Below are positions 1 through 4,313 of a DNA stretch of 6,617 nt, piece by piece; position 1 is the first letter of the stretch, and each line of letters starts with the position of its first letter. Origin of the DNA: Streptomyces katrae. Lineage in GTDB: Bacteria; Actinomycetota; Actinomycetes; Streptomycetales; Streptomycetaceae. A model generated the notes under the pieces. The model saw only the letters and a program-made list of their open reading frames with translations. It was not told the DNA's origin and did not search any database. The position numbers and the translations under genes are program-made. Where the stretch lies: positions 1-6,617 of the forward strand of contig NZ_JZWV01001106.1 in NCBI RefSeq assembly GCF_000966975.1. Reading direction: 5' to 3'.

Positions 1-813
1 GTCCAGTCCCTCCACGTCCATCCCGTCAAATCCGTAGGGGGGACCGCTCCCGACGCGATGGCCATGGACCCCTGGGGCCCGGCCGACGACCGCCGGTGGG
101 CCGTGGTGGACCCGACGGGCACGGTCATCACCCAACGCCAGCAGGCGCGGCTGGCCTTGGCCTCGTCGCGTCCGCTGGCCGGCGGCCGGATCGCCCTGTC
201 GGCGCCCGGCATGCCGGACCTCGTCGTGGAGGTGCCGGAGCCCGGCCCGCTGGAGCCGGTCGTGCTGTTCGGCAAGAAGGTCGACACGGTGGTCGCCTCG
301 GCGGCCGCGGCCGAGTGGTTCACCTCCTACCTCGGGGTGCCCGCGCGGCTGGTCCACCTCGACGATCCGGCCGTGCGCCGTCCCGTCGACCCCGACTACG
401 CCCTGCCCGGCGAAACCGTCAGCCTCGCCGACGGCTACCCGGTGCTGCTGGTCACCACCGCCTCGCTGGAGGCCCTCAACGCCCTGATCGCGGAGGGGGA
501 CCACCCCGAGGAGGGCCCGCTCCCGATGAGCCGCTTCCGCCCGAACCTGGTGGTCGACGGCCCCCTCGAAGCCTGGGCCGAGGACGGCTGGCGGCGCATC
601 GCGATCGGCGGGGCCGTCTTCCGCGGCGTGCGCGAGTGCGGGCGGTGCATCGTCACCACCACCGACCAGGCCACCGCCGAACGCGGCCGGGAGCCCCTGC
701 AGACCCTGGCCCGCCACCGCCGCATCGGCAAGTCCCTCGCCTTCGGGCGCCTGCTGGTGCCGGTCGTCCCGGGCACGGTGCGCGTGGGCGACGAGGTGCG
801 CGTCCTGGACTGA
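1..813 (+). CDS. MOSC-domain protein, YcbX/mARC-like (5' partial)
   Basis: The reading frame is open from base 1 and already encodes the family's N-terminal strand, LHVHPVKSVGG (bases 10-42). The ATGs at 58 and 64 are therefore internal, and the true start lies a few codons upstream of the window. The MOSC_N beta-barrel (PWGPADDRRW near 67-99) is followed by the MOSC core: RFRPNLVVDG (bases 532-561), then ECGRCIVTTTDQ, then EPLQTL, and a C-terminal PGTVRVGDEVRVL. The second Cys of CGRC (codon 646-648) aligns, from memory, with the molybdenum-ligating cysteine of human mARC1. Proteins of this family bind sulfurated or cysteine-ligated Moco; characterised members reduce N-hydroxylated compounds. 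The 270 residues seen fit the two-domain mARC-like length. There is no C-terminal 2Fe-2S ferredoxin domain as in E. coli YcbX, so electrons would have to come from separate proteins. Family assignment is firm; substrate is unknown. Confidence 0.93.
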   Translation, partial: VQSLHVHPVKSVGGTAPDAMAMDPWGPADDRRWAVVDPTGTVITQRQQARLALASSRPLAGGRIALSAPGMPDLVVEVPEPGPLEPVVLFGKKVDTVVASAAAAEWFTSYLGVPARLVHLDDPAVRRPVDPDYALPGETVSLADGYPVLLVTTASLEALNALIAEGDHPEEGPLPMSRFRPNLVVDGPLEAWAEDGWRRIAIGGAVFRGVRECGRCIVTTTDQATAERGREPLQTLARHRRIGKSLAFGRLLVPVVPGTVRVGDEVRVLD

Positions 814-838
814 CCTCCCGCTCCGCACCGCCCCCGCC

Positions 839-867
839 CCCGCCCCTGACCACGGCGGCCGGGCGGG
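839..867 (+). terminator. Possible GC-rich hairpin after the MOSC gene
   Basis: CCCGCCC (839-845) can pair with GGGCGGG (861-867) as a 7-bp all-GC stem with a 15-base loop. It starts 25 bases after the stop codon. No T-run follows. Streptomyces terminators often lack one, but stems like this also arise by chance in such GC-rich DNA, so this is a weak call. Confidence 0.28.
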
Positions 868-1014
868 CGCGGGCTCGCGGGCGGGTTCGCGCGCGGAATG
901 ACACCTTCGAGGGGCTCCTGCGGCCTGCCGGAACCAACCGGCGGCGCGGGGCCGTTGGAGCATGCGGGACGAACGGACCCCCGCCGGAGCCGGAGCACCG
1001 GATCGGGTGAAGGA

Positions 1015-1044
1015 CGTCCCGCGCGTCCCGGAATGCGCGTCCCG
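1015..1044 (+). repeat. Three CGTCCCG units, two within a perfect 10-bp direct repeat
   Basis: GCGCGTCCCG occurs at 1021-1030 and again at 1035-1044, separated by GAAT. A third CGTCCCG core lies at 1015-1021. The cores begin at 1015, 1024 and 1038. The cluster sits 66-95 bases upstream of the chosen start of the Rv1733c-type gene, where a promoter or operator would be expected. I cannot identify a matching regulator, and GC-rich sequence produces short repeats easily. Confidence 0.4.
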
Positions 1045-1095
1045 CGGGTATGCGGAAGGCTGGGGCGCGCGGACAGACACAGACTGGCATGGGCA

Positions 1096-1102
1096 GGGGG
1101 AG
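1096..1102 (+). promoter_or_regulatory. Ribosome binding site deciding the GTG start at 1110
   Basis: GGGGGAG (1096-1102) is a good match to the anti-Shine-Dalgarno sequence and lies 7 bases before GTG 1110, close to ideal spacing. The alternative ATGs at 1050 and 1089 lack such a site; ATG 1122 would place it 19 bases away. This favours GTG 1110. Confidence 0.6.
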
Positions 1103-1109
1103 CCGGACC

Positions 1110-1727
1110 GTGCGGACAGCAATGGGTGTGTGGCGCTGGCGGCGCAATCCGCTGCGCAGGCCGACCGACCTCGTCGAGGCGTGGGTGGCCTGCATCGCGC
1201 TGGTGTGCGTGCTGCTGGTGGCTCCGGCCGTCGGCTGGGCCGCCGGCCTCCAGGTGGACGGGATCCTGCAGCGGGCGGCGGCCGAGCAGAGACAGGAGCG
1301 GTACCTCGTCCCGGCCGTAGTGGTGCGGCCCGCCGTGGCGGCGGCCGCCCCGGCCGACGGGGGCGGCGAGCCCTCGGCGCAGCGGACGGCGCCCGCGCGG
1401 ACCACGATCGTGGCCTCGTGGACCGCTCCCGACGGCACCAGCCACGAGGGCGCGGTACCGGCGGCGGAGGAACCGCCGCGCCCGGGCGACCGGTTCCGGA
1501 TATGGACCGACATCCGGGGCCGGCTCGTGGGGCAGCCCCTCGACCCCGGCGCCGCCTCGTTCCACGCCGCCATGGCCGGGCTGGCCGCCGCGCTCACCTC
1601 GGCCGCGCTCGCGGAGACGCTCCGTCGGCTCGTCGTACGAAGGCTCATGCATCGGCGGTACTTGCGTCTGGACCGGGCGTGGGCGGCGGCCGGGCCCGAC
1701 TGGGGCCGGGCGGGTGCGGGCAGCTGA
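1110..1727 (+). CDS. Rv1733c-family two-helix membrane protein
   Basis: About 205 residues from GTG 1110. The N-terminus carries WRWRRNPLRRPTDLVEAW, the typical opening of Streptomyces proteins annotated as Rv1733c family. Basic residues before the first helix suggest a cytoplasmic N-terminus. Helix 1 is about residues 22-47, followed by a roughly 100-residue extracytoplasmic stretch rich in Ala/Pro containing a small domain with SWTAPDG and PGDRFRIWTD. Helix 2 is about residues 150-169, then an Arg-rich cytoplasmic tail (RRLVVRRLMHRRYLRLDRAW). Mycobacterial Rv1733c is a dormancy-associated antigen of unknown biochemical role, and I assign no function here. The start rests on the GGGGGAG site; ATG 1122 is the main alternative and would remove four residues. 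It is 296 bases after the MOSC stop and 144 bases before the next gene, so it may be a single-gene unit. Confidence 0.85.
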   Translation: MRTAMGVWRWRRNPLRRPTDLVEAWVACIALVCVLLVAPAVGWAAGLQVDGILQRAAAEQRQERYLVPAVVVRPAVAAAAPADGGGEPSAQRTAPARTTIVASWTAPDGTSHEGAVPAAEEPPRPGDRFRIWTDIRGRLVGQPLDPGAASFHAAMAGLAAALTSAALAETLRRLVVRRLMHRRYLRLDRAWAAAGPDWGRAGAGS

Positions 1728-1871
1728 CCTGGCAACTCCCGGGCCCCGCGCGCGCTACGGTGGAACCGCAGGCCCGTCCGGCCGCTTCGGCGCCCGGGAG
1801 GGGCCGCGGCCGCTTCAGCCGCTCCGGCCGGTCCGGCAGCGCGAGTACGAGGGTGGGGGCACGGCAGCACG
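1728..1871 (+). promoter_or_regulatory. Intergenic leader before the beta-helix/AAA+ gene
   Basis: This gap probably holds the promoter and leader of the following gene. TACGGT at 1756-1761 fits a loose TANNNT -10 box, but the nearest -35-like hexamer (CTGGCA, 1729-1734) is 21 bases away, longer than usual. GGCCGCTTC is directly repeated at 1780-1788 and 1808-1816. A small GCCG-CTT-CGGC hairpin is possible at 1781-1791. The G-rich stretch GGGTGGGGG (1851-1859) is the likely ribosome binding site, 12 bases before ATG 1872, slightly far. None of these is strong by itself. Confidence 0.3.
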
Positions 1872-4313
1872 ATGGTTCAGGGCACGGTCCAGGTGACGCA
1901 CGGCGGGGCCTCGCGGTGGCGGAGGCGCTCGGGTGAGTATCCGACGCTGGCCGCCGCCCTCGCGGTGGCGGGCGACGGCGACGTGCTGTCCGTCTCCCCC
2001 GGCACCTACCGGGAGAACCTGGTGCTGCGTCATGCCGTGACCCTGCGCGGTCCCGAGGGCGCGGCGGCCGGATCGGTGCGGATCGCCCCGCTCGACGGGG
2101 TCGCGCTGACCGTGCGCGCCTCGGCGGTGGTTCAGGACCTCTACCTCGAGGGGGCGGACCGGGCCGCGCCCGCGCTGCTCGTCGAGGAGGGCTCCCCCGA
2201 GTTCAGCGACCTGCGGGTGCACACCCGTTCGGCGTCCGGCATCGAGGTGCGCGGCGGGGCCCGACCCCTGGTCCGCCGGTGCACCGTGGAGAACCCGGCC
2301 GGGGTGGGGATCTCCGTACTGGACGGCGGCGGCGGGGTGTTCGAGGAGTGCGAGGTGGTCGCCGCCGGTCAGGCCGGGTTCTCGGTGCGCGGCGGGCACC
2401 CCCGGCTGGAGCGCTGCCGGATCCACCACGCGATCGGCGCGGGCATCGCCGTCACCGGGGAGGGTTCCGGGCTGGAGGCGCTGGGCTGCGAGGTGTACGA
2501 GATCAAGGGCAGCGGGGTGCAGGTCGCGGCCCGGGCCGCCGCCCGTCTCACGGACTGCTCGGTGCACCGCACCTCCGGTGACGGGGTCACCCTCGACACC
2601 GATGCGGTCCTGGCGCTCGCCGGGTGCGACATCCACGACATCCCGGAGAACGCCGTCGACCTGCGCTCGCGCTCCGTGCTCACCCTCAGCCGCACCACCG
2701 TCCGCCGGTTCGGGCGCAACGGCCTGTCGGTGTGGGACCCGGGGACCAGGGTGGAGGCCGAGTCCTGCGAGATCCACGACAGTACGGGCGACTACCCCGC
2801 GGTGTGGATCAGCGACGGGGCCACCGCCTCCCTGGAGTCCTGCCGGCTGCACGACGTGCCGGACGCCCTGTTCGTACTGGACCGGGGTTCGCGTGCCGAC
2901 GTGGTCGACAGTGATCTGGCGCAGGTGCGCAACACCGCGGTCTCCGTGAGCGACGGCGCGACCGCCAGGCTGGAGGACTGCCGGATCCGCGAGGCGGGCA
3001 CCGGGGCGTGGTTCCGCGACCACGGCAGCGGCGGCAGCGTGACCGACTGCACCGTCGACGGCGTACAGACCGGGGTGATCGTCACCAAGGGCGCCGACCC
3101 GGCCCTGGAGCGGGTCACCGTCACCTCCCCGGCCGAGGCCGGGTTCTACGTGTCGGCGGGCGGCCGGGGCACCTTCACCGACTGCCGGGTGACGGGCAGT
3201 TCGGGTTTCGGTTTCCACGTCATCGACGGCTGCCGCAGCACGCTCACCGGCTGCCACACCGAGCGCTGCGCCCGCGGGGGCTACGAGTTCGCGGAGGACG
3301 GCCCGCTCGCCGAGGGGTGCACGGGTGACGAGCCGGGCCCCCGGGTCGCGGCGGAGGCGTCCTCCGGCGCCGGGGCACGCCCGGGGGCCCGGACGGTGAC
3401 GGCCGTGCAGGGCCCGGGGGAACGGCCGCCCGGGGCGGCCGCCGCGGCGCCGCTGCCGGAGCCCCGCCCCCGGGAGGCGGCGGGCCCGGCGGGCCGGGGC
3501 GCGGGCGAGGTGCTGGGCCAGCTCGACGCGCTGGTGGGGCTGGACAGCGTCAAGCGCGAGGTGCGGGCCCTCACGGACATGATCGAGGTGGGGCGCAGGC
3601 GGCAGCAGGCGGGCCTGAAGGCGGCCTCGGTGCGCCGGCACCTGGTCTTCACCGGCTCCCCGGGCACGGGGAAGACCACGGTCGCCCGGCTCTACGGGGA
3701 GATCCTGGCCTCCCTGGGCGTCCTGGAGCGCGGCCACCTGGTGGAGGTGTCCCGGGTGGACCTGGTGGGTGAGCACATCGGGTCCACTGCCATCCGTACC
3801 CAGGAGGCGTTCGAGCGGGCGCGGGGCGGGGTGCTGTTCATCGACGAGGCGTACGCGCTGGCGCCCGAGGACTCGGGCCGGGACTTCGGCCGCGAGGCGA
3901 TCGACACGCTGGTGAAGCTGATGGAGGACCACCGGGACGCGGTGGTGGTGATCGTCGCCGGGTACACGGCGGAGATGGAGCGGTTCCTGACGGTCAACCC
4001 GGGTGTGGCGTCGAGGTTCTCACGGACCATCACCTTCGGCGACTACGGTCCGCGGGAGCTGCTGCGGATCGTGGAGCAGCAGGCGGAGGAGCACGAGTAC
4101 CGGCTGGGCGAGGGCACCGCGCAGGCGCTGCTGGAGTACTTCACGGAGCTGCCCAAGGGCCCGGCCTTCGGCAACGGCCGGACCGCGCGGCAGACCTTCG
4201 AGTCGATGGTGGAGCGGCACGCGGGACGGGTGGCGCAGCTGGCGGAGGCGGGGACGGACGAGCTCACCCTGCTGTTCCCGGCGGATCTGCCGGCTCTGCC
4301 CGCGCCTTGCTGA
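1872..4313 (+). CDS. Beta-helix repeat protein fused to CbxX/CfqX-type AAA+ ATPase
   Basis: 813 residues. Residues 21-60 (GEYPTLAAAL...GDVLSVSPGTYREN...VTLRG) are the classic entry of pectin-lyase-like right-handed beta-helices. Rungs of 22-25 residues then run to about 485, each with a (G/A)-hydrophobic-x-hydrophobic strand and a second strand centred on an inward residue that is usually Cys. A Pro/Ala/Gly-rich linker (about 487-550) leads to an AAA+ module: LDALVGLDSVKREV (551 on), Walker A GSPGTGKT (595-602), Walker B VLFIDEA with D658/E659, and NPGVASRF with likely arginine finger R715. All core ATPase residues are present. Relatives of the AAA+ part include CbxX rubisco activase, SpoVK and EccA of type VII secretion, which remodel protein partners. 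I see no signal peptide or membrane helix, so it should be cytosolic, with the beta-helix as a likely recognition or scaffold module (inference). Target unknown. ATG 1872 is the only good start in frame. The 3' end overlaps the opposing gene by 50 bases. Confidence 0.92.
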   Translation: MVQGTVQVTHGGASRWRRRSGEYPTLAAALAVAGDGDVLSVSPGTYRENLVLRHAVTLRGPEGAAAGSVRIAPLDGVALTVRASAVVQDLYLEGADRAAPALLVEEGSPEFSDLRVHTRSASGIEVRGGARPLVRRCTVENPAGVGISVLDGGGGVFEECEVVAAGQAGFSVRGGHPRLERCRIHHAIGAGIAVTGEGSGLEALGCEVYEIKGSGVQVAARAAARLTDCSVHRTSGDGVTLDTDAVLALAGCDIHDIPENAVDLRSRSVLTLSRTTVRRFGRNGLSVWDPGTRVEAESCEIHDSTGDYPAVWISDGATASLESCRLHDVPDALFVLDRGSRADVVDSDLAQVRNTAVSVSDGATARLEDCRIREAGTGAWFRDHGSGGSVTDCTVDGVQTGVIVTKGADPALERVTVTSPAEAGFYVSAGGRGTFTDCRVTGSSGFGFHVIDGCRSTLTGCHTERCARGGYEFAEDGPLAEGCTGDEPGPRVAAEASSGAGARPGARTVTAVQGPGERPPGAAAAAPLPEPRPREAAGPAGRGAGEVLGQLDALVGLDSVKREVRALTDMIEVGRRRQQAGLKAASVRRHLVFTGSPGTGKTTVARLYGEILASLGVLERGHLVEVSRVDLVGEHIGSTAIRTQEAFERARGGVLFIDEAYALAPEDSGRDFGREAIDTLVKLMEDHRDAVVVIVAGYTAEMERFLTVNPGVASRFSRTITFGDYGPRELLRIVEQQAEEHEYRLGEGTAQALLEYFTELPKGPAFGNGRTARQTFESMVERHAGRVAQLAEAGTDELTLLFPADLPALPAPC
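2280..3320 (+). repeat. Protein-level beta-helix rungs with a cysteine ladder
   Basis: Within the preceding gene, 16 equivalent rung positions can be lined up at residues 137, 160, 182, 206, 229, 252, 275, 299, 324, 347, 370, 393, 415, 438, 461 and 483. Thirteen are Cys; the exceptions are Thr275, Ser347 and Val415. The two rungs before (Leu90, Leu114) carry Leu there. A companion strand motif, (G/A)-hydrophobic-x-hydrophobic, recurs from GIEV (123-126) to GFHV (447-450). The DNA is diverged between rungs, so this is an old protein repeat and not a recent tandem duplication. Confidence 0.85.

Noticed and set aside
827..846. CCCCCG tandem run after the MOSC gene
   Set aside because: Three short units of a low-complexity GC motif are expected in this composition and show no sign of being a functional repeat array.
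930..956. Possible ECF-sigma promoter, GGAAC at 930-934 with GTT at 954-956
   Set aside because: The 19-base spacing is off the SigR/SigE-type patterns I know, and the other GGAAT sites (895, 1030) have no matching -10 element.
934..958. Hairpin CCAACCGGC/GCCGTTGG between the first two genes
   Set aside because: The stem is 8 bp with a one-base bulge and no T-run follows; it is far (120 bases) from the MOSC stop and not clearly better than chance.
435..1870. Two 405-codon minus-strand frames across the MOSC gene and the membrane-protein gene
   Set aside because: Both run across the two plus-strand genes and the gap, are Arg/Pro/Gly-rich, and show no family resemblance.
962..1936. A 324-codon plus-strand frame overlapping the Rv1733c-type gene
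   Set aside because: It is a compositional shadow: the overlapping frame from 1110 has the family N-terminus, two helices and a proper ribosome binding site.
1815..3932. A 705-codon open frame on the minus strand opposite the beta-helix/AAA+ gene
   Set aside because: The translation is low-complexity (Arg/His/Gly/Pro/Ala-rich) with no recognisable domain, while the plus strand has clear beta-helix and AAA+ motifs. Long antisense frames are expected at this GC content.
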